64,000 nucleotides of DNA from Companilactobacillus paralimentarius DSM 13238 = JCM 10415 (GTDB taxonomy: Bacteria > Bacillota > Bacilli > Lactobacillales > Lactobacillaceae), in contig NZ_AZES01000165.1 of assembly GCF_001434985.1 (NCBI RefSeq), forward strand, positions 1-64,000, written 5' to 3'. Numbering within the stretch: position 1 is the first letter of the stretch; the number at the start of each line of letters is the position of its first letter. The position numbers were made by a program, and so were the translations under genes. The notes under the pieces are model-generated. The model was given only the letters and a program-made list of their open reading frames with translations, was not told the origin of the DNA and ran no database searches. Shown in pieces: positions 34,489 through 43,819 of the stretch.

Positions 34489-35637
34489 CTACTGGTTAAG
34501 AGCAGCTACTTTCTTCTCATGTTCTGCAAGTGTACGTGAATAATATACCTTACCACTCTTCAAATCTGCAACAAAGTAGAGATAATTTTGATCTCTGTCA
34601 GTTGGATTCAAGACGGATTCTATTGATTGAATACTTGGAGTATTGAATGGTCCAGGACCATAACCGGTATTCTTGTACAAATTATATGGTGATTTTACTC
34701 TAACATCCTTATACGTAAGTTTAGTCTTATGTGTATTCAAAGCGTACATAACAGAAATATCAGATTGTATAGGCATGTCAACATCTAAACGGTTAAGGAA
34801 GACACCAGCAATCTTTCCACGATCTGCCTTTGTAACACCTTCACGTTCAACCAATGATGCTAAGGTTAGAACTTCTTGAACAGAATAGCCCTTCTCTTTA
34901 ATTGTTGAGAAGTATGGCTGTAGCATATCATTATCCTTTTCAACCATTTGACCAACTAATTGTTTCAAACTCAATCCTTTGTAAACACTGTATGTAGCTG
35001 GGAACAAATAACCTTCAAGATGATATCTAACATTCTTTCTGGACATTGTTGAATTTAGCAATTGTGGGTATTTCTTTTGTAGTTGTTTCATGAATTTTTC
35101 ATTCTTCATCAACTTTAAGAAATCCTTTTTCGTAAAGCTAGTACTCTTTTGAATTTGATCACCAATCTGATCGATTGTAACACCTTCACGAACTAACACA
35201 GTATCTTTAGCCGTTCCAGTTGGTTGAGCACTTCCACCCTTTTGCAATTGCTTAACAATAGAATTCATATCCATTGATTGCTTGAAAGTATAATATCCAG
35301 CTTGAAAATCATTATAGTTCTGGGCCTTTATATAGAAATTAAAGACTGTCGCACTCTTGATGATTTTGTCCTTTTCAAGTGTTTTGGCAATTTCTTTACT
35401 TGATGAACCAACAGGAATATTAACGACAATATCATCTTTACTATTCGCATTGTATGGTTGCAATGAACTGTTTACATAATTGAAGCCAATAATAGCAACA
35501 ACAACCGCCAAAACAGCAATCACGCCAACAATCCAATAGGCAATATGATTAGCTACAGATCGTTCCTCAGCGCGAGTTTTCATTTTATCAGTTGATTCTT
35601 GCTTTAATGCTTCTTTTTTTTCGTCCTTCTGGCTCAA
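34489..35637 (-). CDS. mltG: Endolytic murein transglycosylase MltG
   Basis: A 382-residue membrane protein that cuts nascent peptidoglycan strands. A charged cytosolic N-terminus of about 30 residues precedes a transmembrane helix (33-55), a LysM-like region and the YceG domain. The catalytic Glu lies in LASLVEREG, followed by PYNLYKNTGYGPGPFNTP and the YFVAD end. The start is TTG with a perfect GGAGG 7 nt upstream. Confidence 0.94.
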   Translation of the reverse strand: MSQKDEKKEALKQESTDKMKTRAEERSVANHIAYWIVGVIAVLAVVVAIIGFNYVNSSLQPYNANSKDDIVVNIPVGSSSKEIAKTLEKDKIIKSATVFNFYIKAQNYNDFQAGYYTFKQSMDMNSIVKQLQKGGSAQPTGTAKDTVLVREGVTIDQIGDQIQKSTSFTKKDFLKLMKNEKFMKQLQKKYPQLLNSTMSRKNVRYHLEGYLFPATYSVYKGLSLKQLVGQMVEKDNDMLQPYFSTIKEKGYSVQEVLTLASLVEREGVTKADRGKIAGVFLNRLDVDMPIQSDISVMYALNTHKTKLTYKDVRVKSPYNLYKNTGYGPGPFNTPSIQSIESVLNPTDRDQNYLYFVADLKSGKVYYSRTLAEHEKKVAALNQ

Positions 35638-35666
35638 GACACAGCCTCCCGAGTTAATTTATTAGA

Positions 35667-35675
35667 ATTATACCA
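35667..35675 (-). promoter_or_regulatory. Extended -10 promoter before mltG
   Basis: On the minus strand TGGTATAAT is an extended -10 (TGn plus perfect TATAAT). The -35 is weak. It lies 16 bp past pheT and 30 bp before mltG. Confidence 0.45.
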
Positions 35676-35690
35676 TTAGTTTTGGAATAA

Positions 35691-38096
35691 TTATCTAATT
35701 TCCACATTAAATTTTTCAACCAAACTATCTTTAACTAATGAAAATGCCTTTTCAACTTCTTCATCAGTCAAGGTATCATTTGGATTCAAAAACTCTAGAT
35801 GATAAGCCAATGACTTATAGTTTGTCTTAATATTCTTGCCCTCATAAACATCAAAAATCGTTACATTATTCAAATACTTGCCACCATTTTCATAGATGTC
35901 TGAAATAATTTGGGCATTTTCAACATCGCTCTTAACTAGAATAGCTAAATCACGACTAACACTTGGATATTTTGGAGCGCTTTGAGATTTAATACTCTTC
36001 TCGTTTAGTTCAAAGAGAGCATCAATATTCAATTCGAAAACAAATGTTTCATCAACATTATGATCCTTTTGATACTTAGGATGTAATTTACCAATCAAGC
36101 CTACTACTTGACCGTTAGCCAAAATCTTGGCAGTTTGACCTGGATGCATATTTGCATAGTCGGCCGTAGCTTCATACTCAAATTTAGCATCAGCATTAGT
36201 AAATGATAATACTTCGTCAACAATCCCTTTGAGATAATAGAAATCAATTTTTTGAGATTTAGTATTCCATGAATCACTTATCACATTGCCACTGATAGCA
36301 CCAGAGAGATATTCAATTTCATTAGGACGGGTTTGACCCTTTGGACGTGCAAAAATACGAGCTTGTTCAAAAATACTTAAATCATTATTATTTCTAGCTT
36401 GATTGTATGCAATGTTACGAACTAATCCTGGAATTAAACTATTTCTCAAATATTCATGATCTTCAGTCATTGGATGCAATAACTTAGTATATTCAGTGTT
36501 CAACGTATTAAAGTCGTCAACTTCTTTTTTACTTAACAATGAAAAGTTGATAACTTCATCCATTCCCTCACCGAGTAAAACATCACGTAATTTATTACTG
36601 AATTCACGTTTTTGACTGTAACCACCACGTGTTTCCATACCAGCAGGCAAAGTGTTAGGTAAATTTTCATATCCGTAAATACGGTTAACTTCTTCCACAA
36701 GATCGGCTTCAATCGCCATATCCCAACGACGAGTTGGAATAGTGACAGTGATCTTGTCGCCATCAACTTTTACGCTAAAGCCTAAACGATCCAAAATACC
36801 CACCATTTCATCGGTCGATAGTTCTAAGCCCATCAGGTGGTTGATGTGAGAAACACTACCTTCAATAACAGTTGGTTTAGCTTCTGTATAATTACCAACA
36901 ATTTCCTTTGAAATCTCTTTAGCACCACTAATTTCATCAACCAATTGTGTGGCACGAACTAAAGCTTCAGAAACAATACCATTGTCAACGCCCTTTTCGA
37001 AACGATTTGAAGCATCATCGCGTAGGTCGTGTCTTTGTGCTGTCTTACGAACACTGGCTCCATCAAATACACCAGCCTCTAGTAAGATATTCTTAGAATT
37101 CTCATCTACTTGAGCAACTGTACCATTAACAATCCCAGCAACTCCAAGAATATCTTCACCAGATGCAATAATCAGATCATTATGATTTAAGACCTTATCC
37201 TCATCAGCCAATTTTAATTTGTCACCATCTTGAGCCTTTTTAATGACCAATTTCTTTTCAACTAGTTTATCCAAATCATAAGCTTGAATTGGTTGACCAT
37301 ATTCGATCATAACGTAGTTAGCAGCATCAATTACACTGTTGACTGGACGAATACCTTGATTCCAGAGTCTTCTTTGCATCCAAAGTGGACTCTTACCAAC
37401 TTTAACATCCTTCAATTCACGTAATAAGTAATCAGGCACTAAAGATTTTTCTTCAACTTCTACATCAACTTCATTTAAATCTTTGATTTTATCAGCATTT
37501 AATTCTGGTTTTTTGAAATTAGGCTTTTCATCATAAGTAGCACCAATTTCCCATGCTGCACCACGCATACCCAAAGTATCAGCACGGTTAGGTGTGATAT
37601 CGATATCAACCATTTTGTCCTTCAAACCTAACAGATCATACACAGCAGTACCTGGTTTTTGTGGTTCATCGAAAACATAAATACCATTTTCAAATTCTTC
37701 AGGCATATATTTAGCAGGCACACCAACTTCATCCAAACCACAGATCATTCCATTTGACTCTTGACCACGTAATTTACCACGCTTAATTCTGACGCCATCT
37801 GGTAAATGAGCACCATGTGTAGCTACAATTACATATTGGTCCGCAGCCACATTAGGAGCACCACAAACGATTTGGACATCCTCATCTTCACCAATATCAA
37901 CCATGCAAACTTTTAAGTGATCTGAATCAGGGTGTGGTTTAACACTTGTAACATGACCTACAACCAAACCTGTTAATTCTGTTCCCAATTCAACAGGACT
38001 TGATTCGATACCAGTTAGAGAAATTTTATTAGCCATTTCTTCAACAGTATGTGTGACAGGAATATATTCTTTTAACCAATTAACAGAAATTTTCAT
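35691..38096 (-). CDS. pheT: Phenylalanyl-tRNA synthetase beta subunit
   Basis: An 801-residue subunit. It has the N-terminal EMAP/OB tRNA-binding domain (about 40-150, VVGHVTSVKPHPDSDHLKVC), B3/B4 editing domain, B5 domain, catalytic-like core and C-terminal anticodon-binding FDX domain (KYPSVSRDLAILV). It starts 4 bp after pheS, and both follow the Phe T-box leader. Confidence 0.97.
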   Translation of the reverse strand: MKISVNWLKEYIPVTHTVEEMANKISLTGIESSPVELGTELTGLVVGHVTSVKPHPDSDHLKVCMVDIGEDEDVQIVCGAPNVAADQYVIVATHGAHLPDGVRIKRGKLRGQESNGMICGLDEVGVPAKYMPEEFENGIYVFDEPQKPGTAVYDLLGLKDKMVDIDITPNRADTLGMRGAAWEIGATYDEKPNFKKPELNADKIKDLNEVDVEVEEKSLVPDYLLRELKDVKVGKSPLWMQRRLWNQGIRPVNSVIDAANYVMIEYGQPIQAYDLDKLVEKKLVIKKAQDGDKLKLADEDKVLNHNDLIIASGEDILGVAGIVNGTVAQVDENSKNILLEAGVFDGASVRKTAQRHDLRDDASNRFEKGVDNGIVSEALVRATQLVDEISGAKEISKEIVGNYTEAKPTVIEGSVSHINHLMGLELSTDEMVGILDRLGFSVKVDGDKITVTIPTRRWDMAIEADLVEEVNRIYGYENLPNTLPAGMETRGGYSQKREFSNKLRDVLLGEGMDEVINFSLLSKKEVDDFNTLNTEYTKLLHPMTEDHEYLRNSLIPGLVRNIAYNQARNNNDLSIFEQARIFARPKGQTRPNEIEYLSGAISGNVISDSWNTKSQKIDFYYLKGIVDEVLSFTNADAKFEYEATADYANMHPGQTAKILANGQVVGLIGKLHPKYQKDHNVDETFVFELNIDALFELNEKSIKSQSAPKYPSVSRDLAILVKSDVENAQIISDIYENGGKYLNNVTIFDVYEGKNIKTNYKSLAYHLEFLNPNDTLTDEEVEKAFSLVKDSLVEKFNVEIR

Positions 38097-38100
38097 TATC

Positions 38101-39147
38101 TTAATTTACTCCTTTGAATTGTTCTAGGAATCTAACATCATTTAGATAAAAATCACGAATATCGTTGATTCCGTATTTAAGCATGGCAAAACGTTCAGGT
38201 CCAAGACCAAAAGCCATACCACTGTATTCGTTAGGATCAATCCCTGACATCTTCAAAACATTAGGATGTGTCAAACCGGCACCTAAAACTTCGATCCAAC
38301 CAGTATACTTACAAATACGACAGCCTTTACCATCACAATTGAAACACGAAACATCGACTTCAACTGATGGTTCGGTAAATGGGAAGTAACTTGGACGGAA
38401 ACGAATTTCACGCTGTGCACCAAAGACATGACGACACAAAGCTTCCAAAGTACCCTTTAAATCAGCCATACTGATATTCTTATCAACAACTAAACCTTCG
38501 ATTTGATGGAATTGATGTGAATGAGTAGCGTCATCATCATCACGGCGATAAACCACACCTGGTGAGATCATCTTCAAAGGACCCTTAGTAAAATCATGAG
38601 CTTCCATGTCACGACCTTCTTGAGCTGAAGTCTGAGTTCTCATCAATAATTCATCTGACAAATAGAATGTATCTTGCATATCACGAGCAGGATGATCCTT
38701 AGGAATATTTAATCTTTCAAAATTATAGTGATCTTCTTCAACTTCATAACCTGGAGCAACTTCATAGCCTAAACCGATGAAAAATTGTTCGATGTCTTCA
38801 ATTGTTTGATTCAAAATATGTTTAGTTCCCTGAATTTGTTTAGCGGCTGGCAAAGTAACATCAATTTTTTCTTCTTCAAGTTGATGTGCTACCAATTTTT
38901 CATTCAACTCAGTCATTTTTTCTTCAATAGCTTGTTGGATATCTTTCTTAACATTATTAGCTAAAGTACCAATTTCAGGACGTTGCTCAGCTGGAACGTC
39001 TTTCATTCCACGTAGGGCTTTAGTAATTGGACCTTTCTTTCCTAATAAGTTAACTCTTAGATCATTTAATTCTTGAAGTCTTTGGGCACGCTTAGCCTCA
39101 TCGATACCATTTTCTCTTAAGCTTTTGAGCTTATCATCTAATGACAT
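38101..39147 (-). CDS. pheS: Phenylalanyl-tRNA synthetase alpha subunit
   Basis: A 348-residue class II catalytic subunit. The N-terminal coiled coil (1-100) binds tRNA. Motif 2 ([19 protein letters not shown]) and motif 3 ([13 protein letters not shown]) are clear. ATG has AGGAGG upstream. It is controlled by the T-box riboswitch directly upstream. Confidence 0.98.
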   Translation of the reverse strand: MSLDDKLKSLRENGIDEAKRAQRLQELNDLRVNLLGKKGPITKALRGMKDVPAEQRPEIGTLANNVKKDIQQAIEEKMTELNEKLVAHQLEEEKIDVTLPAAKQIQGTKHILNQTIEDIEQFFIGLGYEVAPGYEVEEDHYNFERLNIPKDHPARDMQDTFYLSDELLMRTQTSAQEGRDMEAHDFTKGPLKMISPGVVYRRDDDDATHSHQFHQIEGLVVDKNISMADLKGTLEALCRHVFGAQREIRFRPSYFPFTEPSVEVDVSCFNCDGKGCRICKYTGWIEVLGAGLTHPNVLKMSGIDPNEYSGMAFGLGPERFAMLKYGINDIRDFYLNDVRFLEQFKGVN

Positions 39148-39219
39148 AGTTTTCCTCCTGCATTACTTTTTTATTGTTATCTTCAAATGTTTGCAATCTC
39201 TTTAACGAACTTTCTGCAT

Positions 39220-39431
39220 AAAAAAAGTCCTCATCCCAAATAAGGGACGAGGACTCGCGGTACCACCCTAGTTCATGTTTAATACATGCACTCAAAGGTT
39301 ATATAGTAACCAACTTATAAACTCAGAAAGTGAATTCACTCTTTCATTCATCAAGTCTTCTCAGTCAACGACTCTTCCTGTTATGAAATCCCGAGTTACT
39401 ACTTTTCATCAAAGTTTAAACTATTTTCATA
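39220..39431 (-). promoter_or_regulatory. T-box riboswitch for pheST (Phe specifier UUC)
   Basis: The T-box sequence AGGGTGGTACCGCG lies at 39269-39256 on the minus strand, followed by an 11-bp terminator stem (39227-39237 with 39244-39254) and a T-run. The specifier UUC is at 39334-39332, followed by ACTTTC, exactly aligned with the specifier ACC in the thrS leader. Uncharged tRNA-Phe would stabilise the antiterminator and allow pheST transcription. Confidence 0.92.
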
Positions 39432-39437
39432 TGACTA

Positions 39438-39465
39438 ATTATACAAAAACCAAAAAGTTTCGCAA
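39438..39465 (-). promoter_or_regulatory. Promoter of the pheST T-box transcript
   Basis: TTGCGA (39465-39460) and a perfect TATAAT (39443-39438) are 16 bp apart on the minus strand, just past the end of the upstream methyltransferase gene. Confidence 0.65.
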
Positions 39466-39469
39466 GTTT

Positions 39470-40231
39470 TTAAAGTGTTTGTAGTCCGTACATCAATACC
39501 CCAGCTGCTACAGCCACATTTAGTGATTCAGCTTTTCCTAAAATTGGAATATAAATATTTTCGTCACAAGCATTGAGGACATCTTGTGTCACACCATGAG
39601 CTTCGTTACCCATAATTAAAGCATAGTTATCAAGCTTTTCTAATTCGTTGTAAGGTTTAGCTTGCTCATTAACTTCAGAACCATAGATTGTTAATTCTGA
39701 TTCTTTAGCCATATCGATAGCCTTATGAATATCCATACGATAGATTGGTAAATGGAATTGACTACCTTGCATCGAGCGTTGAACTTTTGGTTGATAAAAA
39801 TCGGCCGAGTCCAAGCTAGTAATAACGCCATCATATCCGGCAGCATCAGCAGTTCTAACAATAGTTCCTACATTACCAGGATCTTGAACATCGTCTAACA
39901 TAACCCATTTTCCGGTAATAGCTGACAATGATTCTGTATTATTTACTTTAAGAATAGCAAAGATTCCCTGTGGAGTCTTTGTCTCAGATAATTCTTTAGC
40001 TACTTCTTCTGAAACAGTCACAGCGATATCGTGGTATTTCTTAACCAAGCGATCCTCAGCATACTTCTCAGTAACTAATACTTGAACAAAATCTTGTTCA
40101 TATTCATCGGCTTCACGTACTAAGTGAAAACCTTCTACCATGTAAGTTCCTGTTTTTCTAATGTACTTTGTTGATGCTAATTTCTTTAATTGCTTAATTT
40201 CATCATTTTTCTTAGATTCAATATATTTCAT
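39470..40231 (-). CDS. TrmH/SpoU family RNA 2'-O-ribose methyltransferase
   Basis: A 253-residue YsgA/RlmB-type protein. A short substrate-binding N-terminus is followed by the SpoU knot motifs: DDVQDPGNVGTIVRTA, GNEAHGV and IPILGKAESLNVAVAAGVLMY. The probable target is 23S rRNA; the exact nucleotide cannot be told. It is divergent from acyP. A location next to pheST is common in Firmicutes. Confidence 0.92.
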   Translation of the reverse strand: MKYIESKKNDEIKQLKKLASTKYIRKTGTYMVEGFHLVREADEYEQDFVQVLVTEKYAEDRLVKKYHDIAVTVSEEVAKELSETKTPQGIFAILKVNNTESLSAITGKWVMLDDVQDPGNVGTIVRTADAAGYDGVITSLDSADFYQPKVQRSMQGSQFHLPIYRMDIHKAIDMAKESELTIYGSEVNEQAKPYNELEKLDNYALIMGNEAHGVTQDVLNACDENIYIPILGKAESLNVAVAAGVLMYGLQTL

Positions 40232-40298
40232 ATGTGTCTCATCCCTCTTGTTCTATAATATAAATATTAACACATAAGATGATGTGAGGTGATTAGTT

Positions 40299-40574
40299 GT
40301 GAAACATCTTTCTATTAATGTTGATGGTTTAGTACAGGGCGTGGGTTTTCGATACTCAACTTTGCAAGTTGCAGTTGAATTGGGCGTAACTGGAACTGTC
40401 CGAAATGAAATCGACGGTTCCGTGTCCATTGAAGCTGAAGCACCCCAAAAAGAACTCTACGTTTTTTTAAATCGTGTTAAATCTTCGCCATCACCCTTTG
40501 GAAAAGTCAGAAAATTGGACTATACTTTTTCTGACGACTTACAACATTACAAAGAATTTACTGTGATTGGTTGA
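40299..40574 (+). CDS. acyP: Acylphosphatase
   Basis: A 91-residue enzyme that hydrolyses acyl phosphates. The motif [16 protein letters not shown] holds the catalytic Arg, and [16 protein letters not shown] holds the catalytic Asn. The start is GTG with GAGGTGAT 5-6 nt upstream. It lies between the rRNA methyltransferase and yidC, as in many lactobacilli. Confidence 0.94.
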   Translation: MKHLSINVDGLVQGVGFRYSTLQVAVELGVTGTVRNEIDGSVSIEAEAPQKELYVFLNRVKSSPSPFGKVRKLDYTFSDDLQHYKEFTVIG

Positions 40575-40599
40575 AACGTCAAATGAGTTAACGTATATT
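40571..40599 (+). promoter_or_regulatory. yidC promoter
   Basis: TTGAAA (40571-40576, overlapping the acyP stop) and TATATT (40594-40599) are 17 bp apart. AAGGGTGG lies between it and the TTG start. Confidence 0.6.
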
Positions 40600-40632
40600 A
40601 CAGTATATACGACTAAAAGGGTGGTTTATTAA

Positions 40633-41619
40633 TTGAATAAAAAATACGTCAAATATCTATCAGTACTTTCGTTAGTTTTAGTACTGACACTAGTTTTGAC
40701 GGGGTGTGCGCAGCAAACAGCTGCAAATTTACATGCCCCTACTAGTGGGCCCTACGGAATTGTTTACAAATGGATTGGAACTCCATTCCAAAAGTTAATC
40801 CTAAAGACGGCTCAAACTATTGGTGGTAAAAATGCCTACGCATGGGGTATTGTTATTATTTCCTTTATCGTTCGTCTAGTATTGGTTCCTCTATCATTGA
40901 ATCAACAATACAAGTCAACGACTCAACAGGAAAAAATGCGTGCCGTACAACCACAGTTGAAGATGATTCAAGCTGCACAAAAGAAAGCTAAAGATCCAGC
41001 TGCACAACAAAAAATTAGTGCTTTAATGATGGATGTTTATAAAAAGAATAATCTTAGCTTGACTGGAGGTATGGGTTGTTTACCATTATTGCTACAAATG
41101 CCTATTTTGATGGGTATTTATCAGGCCGTACAATATTCTAAAGAAATTGCTTCTGCTACCTTCTTAAATATTCCACTTGGTAAACCAAGTATCGTCATTG
41201 CCATTATTGCAACTTTGTTCTATGTCATTCAAAGTTGGATGTCATTACAAATCGTTCCACCAGAACAAAGAAAACAAATGCAAACAATGATGATGGTCAG
41301 TCCATTGATGACTTTCTTCTTCTCAATCTTCCTATCTGCCGCACTTGCTCTTTACTTCTTGGTTGGTGGTGTTGTTATCGTTATCCAGCAATTGATTACT
41401 AACTACATCGTAACTCCAAGAATTAGAAAACAAACCGATGCTGATTTAGCTAAGCATCCGGTTAAAGTCGTGGTTACTCAAGAAATGCTTGATAGTATCT
41501 TAAACGGTGGGGCTGCTCCTAGTTCCCCTGCTGGTAGTGCTCAACAAGCTGAAGAAAAAGAGCTTCACAAGAACATCCGTGAATTAAACAAGGGTAAACA
41601 AAATCGTAACAAAAAATAA
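40633..41619 (+). CDS. yidC: Membrane protein insertase YidC (lipoprotein form)
   Basis: A 328-residue Oxa1-type insertase. The signal peptide ends in lipobox LTGC with lipidated Cys25. Five further helices and the conserved GGMGCLPLLLQMPILMGIYQAV segment follow; a basic tail ends the protein (LNKGKQNRNKK) for ribosome contact. Start is TTG with AAGGGTGG 8 nt upstream. Firmicutes often have two paralogues; this position behind acyP is typical of YidC2-like copies, but a second copy is not visible here. Confidence 0.95.
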   Translation: MNKKYVKYLSVLSLVLVLTLVLTGCAQQTAANLHAPTSGPYGIVYKWIGTPFQKLILKTAQTIGGKNAYAWGIVIISFIVRLVLVPLSLNQQYKSTTQQEKMRAVQPQLKMIQAAQKKAKDPAAQQKISALMMDVYKKNNLSLTGGMGCLPLLLQMPILMGIYQAVQYSKEIASATFLNIPLGKPSIVIAIIATLFYVIQSWMSLQIVPPEQRKQMQTMMMVSPLMTFFFSIFLSAALALYFLVGGVVIVIQQLITNYIVTPRIRKQTDADLAKHPVKVVVTQEMLDSILNGGAAPSSPAGSAQQAEEKELHKNIRELNKGKQNRNKK

Positions 41620-41621
41620 TC

Positions 41622-41665
41622 AAAAAAGAGGTTGTAAATTCTAATGAATTTACAACCTCTTTTTT
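41622..41665. terminator. Bidirectional terminator between yidC and the lipoprotein gene
   Basis: A perfect 20-bp stem (41622-41641 with 41646-41665) with a 4-nt loop and A/T ends separates the two convergent genes. Confidence 0.92.
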
Positions 41666-41669
41666 TACT

Positions 41670-42611
41670 CTATAGATTTGGTTTAGCATGCATTACTGTC
41701 CCATTTGGATAAACCGTCCAATCATCACCAGATGATCCGTCACTATCACTTGAATGAATCCAATAAACAGATTGACCATTACTATCAGTATATGTCTTAG
41801 CTGTACCGCCATTTTGATCAACGATCACAGCATATTTCTTATCAGTATTACCATCATGACTTTTAACCATATTAATCGCCTGATCAGAACTAACAGTTCC
41901 AACTGATGAAGAGTCATTATTATTGTTAGTCTTATTATCAGTACTATTGCTACTATCAGTATTTGTATTTGTTGAATCATTAACATTCGTATCCGTAGTA
42001 TTAGCATTAGTATTGGTATCAGTACTGTTTTTCTTAGAATCTTCGGTTTCAGAACTAGTTGATTTCGTTACTCGTTTAGCTTCCTTAGCTGCTTTAGTAG
42101 CCTGCTTATATGAATTTTCCAAACTACTATTAGTCAAATTAGATGAACGAGAACTTAACTTGGCTGTTTCACTATAAGCCAACTCATTATCCTCATTTTT
42201 ATAAACAAATAAACCTACTGTCTGAAATTCACTCAATTCAACATCTTCAAATAAATTCTTTACTGTCTTAGTACTATTAGAACTAATAGTACTATCACCA
42301 TCTTTATCAGCTCTCACTTTGTCGCTTTTCGTATGCAATAAGATAAAATCAGAATTGATAAAACTTATATTTTTATTAGTACGATTAATAATTTTCAAAT
42401 TCACTGATACTGGATCTTGACTACTTCTAGTGAATAAAAACGTTAATTCATTTTTTTCTGATTGAGATAAGCTCGTGTAGTCTACTGTTTTTTCTGTAGT
42501 TTCCGTGGCCCTGACGTTAGAAGTTGATTTATCCGCATCGGCCTTATTTGCACAACCGGCACTAATTAGTAGTAAACACATTACGCCAATTAACAGTGCT
42601 TTCTTACTCAA
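41670..42611 (-). CDS. Ser/Thr/Asn-rich lipoprotein of unknown function
   Basis: A 313-residue protein. The TTG at 42611 has GGGGAGG 8 nt upstream and gives a signal peptide with lipobox ISAGC (Cys20). A DUF-like beta domain covers about 45-155. Low-complexity S/T/N/D repeats (about 190-245) follow, which would form a flexible wall-spanning linker. A C-terminal domain of about 70 residues has SSDQAINMVKSHDGN and ends in DDWTVYPNGTVMHAKPNL. It follows the two-component genes on the same strand, beyond a terminator. Function unknown; it may sense or bind an envelope ligand. Confidence 0.8.
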   Translation of the reverse strand: MSKKALLIGVMCLLLISAGCANKADADKSTSNVRATETTEKTVDYTSLSQSEKNELTFLFTRSSQDPVSVNLKIINRTNKNISFINSDFILLHTKSDKVRADKDGDSTISSNSTKTVKNLFEDVELSEFQTVGLFVYKNEDNELAYSETAKLSSRSSNLTNSSLENSYKQATKAAKEAKRVTKSTSSETEDSKKNSTDTNTNANTTDTNVNDSTNTNTDSSNSTDNKTNNNNDSSSVGTVSSDQAINMVKSHDGNTDKKYAVIVDQNGGTAKTYTDSNGQSVYWIHSSDSDGSSGDDWTVYPNGTVMHAKPNL

Positions 42612-42684
42612 AATATCTTCCTCCCCTTGGAATTGTATCTTAATAATATACTTTTGACTTGAACTTTGGAAATAACCTGCAACA

Positions 42685-42724
42685 TAAAAAGGCACCTACC
42701 AGAGATATATTTCTCTAGTAGATG
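42685..42724 (-). terminator. Terminator after the histidine kinase gene
   Basis: A 13-bp stem with two G-T pairs (42693-42705 with 42712-42724) is followed by CCTTTTT on the minus strand. It separates the two-component operon from the lipoprotein gene. Confidence 0.8.
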
Positions 42725-42739
42725 TCTATTCATTTATAA

Positions 42740-43819
42740 TTATTCACCTTTAGACGTTTCATCCTCAACAGGAGTTTCCTGGATAAGTGGCAATTCAATC
42801 TTGAAAACTGTTCCTGAACCGACAACACTTTCTACTTCCAAACTACCATGATAGATTTCAATCAATCTTTTGGCGATAGAAAGCCCTAATCCGTTTCCTC
42901 CGCGTTTTCTAGAGCGAGCCTTGTCAACTCTATAGAATCTGTTAAAAATACGTTTAAGGTCTTTTTTTGCGATTCCTAAGCCATAATCTTGAACTACAAC
43001 TTCCAGCAAAGCTGAATTAGTCGAAGCTGCAAAATTTATTTCTTTTCGATCAGCGGAATATTTGAAGGCATTATCCAGTAAGATGACCAACACTTGTTCC
43101 AAGTGATTACGATAAATTTTAACTTTGCTACCCTCACGAATATCGTCATCAAAATTAATAACAAAATCGGGATGCAACATTTTAAAATCATTATAAACTT
43201 GGGTAAATAATGGTTTGACTTCTGTTGTTTGCTCCAAATAGGCACTATCGATTTGTTCAACTCTAGTTAAATCAAGCATCTCTTGAATTAAGGACTGCAT
43301 ACGTTTCAATTCTTGTAATGAAGAATTAATTGAGTCATTCAAAACTTGAGGATCATCTTTTCCCCAACGTTGTAACATACTCAAATGTCCCTCCAAAACA
43401 GCCACTGGTGTTCTCAATTCATGCGAAACATCCTCCACGAATTCCTTTTGTTGATTCGTGTAAGCTTGCATTCGATCTAACATTTTATTGATATTGACTG
43501 TTAAATCGTAAATTTCATCATTTCTCTTACGTAACTTAATTCTAGAATCAGAATCAGGCTTTTTATTTAAATCATCGATAGTCTTATTGATTCGCTTCAA
43601 GTCGTTCAAAACCATCGTTACCGCAAAATAGCTCAAAAGAACACCAATAACGAAAACGATGACGCCACCGATCAACAATTTATTTGTAAAAGAATGAATC
43701 TCATTTACGGATGCAACATTTTGGACAGTCCGCATAGCTAAAACGCCTACAAAAATATAAGCCATTAAAATAACTATTGAAATCAATGCTGTCCACTTGA
43801 ATCTAATGGAAATTCTCAT
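42740..43819 (-). CDS. Sensor histidine kinase with short extracellular loop
   Basis: A 359-residue kinase with two transmembrane helices (about 11-29 and 48-70) separated by only about 18 residues, a HAMP domain, the H-box VSHELRTPV (H133), N-box LDNAFKYS, and G-boxes DYGLGI and GGNGLGLS. The tiny loop suggests sensing within or close to the membrane or through a partner protein. It overlaps its regulator gene by 4 bp. It resembles the CsrS/ArlS group; the signal is unknown. Confidence 0.93.
   Translation of the reverse strand: MRISIRFKWTALISIVILMAYIFVGVLAMRTVQNVASVNEIHSFTNKLLIGGVIVFVIGVLLSYFAVTMVLNDLKRINKTIDDLNKKPDSDSRIKLRKRNDEIYDLTVNINKMLDRMQAYTNQQKEFVEDVSHELRTPVAVLEGHLSMLQRWGKDDPQVLNDSINSSLQELKRMQSLIQEMLDLTRVEQIDSAYLEQTTEVKPLFTQVYNDFKMLHPDFVINFDDDIREGSKVKIYRNHLEQVLVILLDNAFKYSADRKEINFAASTNSALLEVVVQDYGLGIAKKDLKRIFNRFYRVDKARSRKRGGNGLGLSIAKRLIEIYHGSLEVESVVGSGTVFKIELPLIQETPVEDETSKGE

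Noticed and set aside
38165-38389. Plus-strand open frame antisense to pheS.
   Set aside because: No ribosome-binding site and it mirrors a strongly conserved minus-strand gene.
41825-42177. Open frames opposite or offset to the lipoprotein linker, rich in Leu/Val/Ile.
   Set aside because: They are shadows of the repetitive Ser/Thr/Asn/Asp codons on the true frame.
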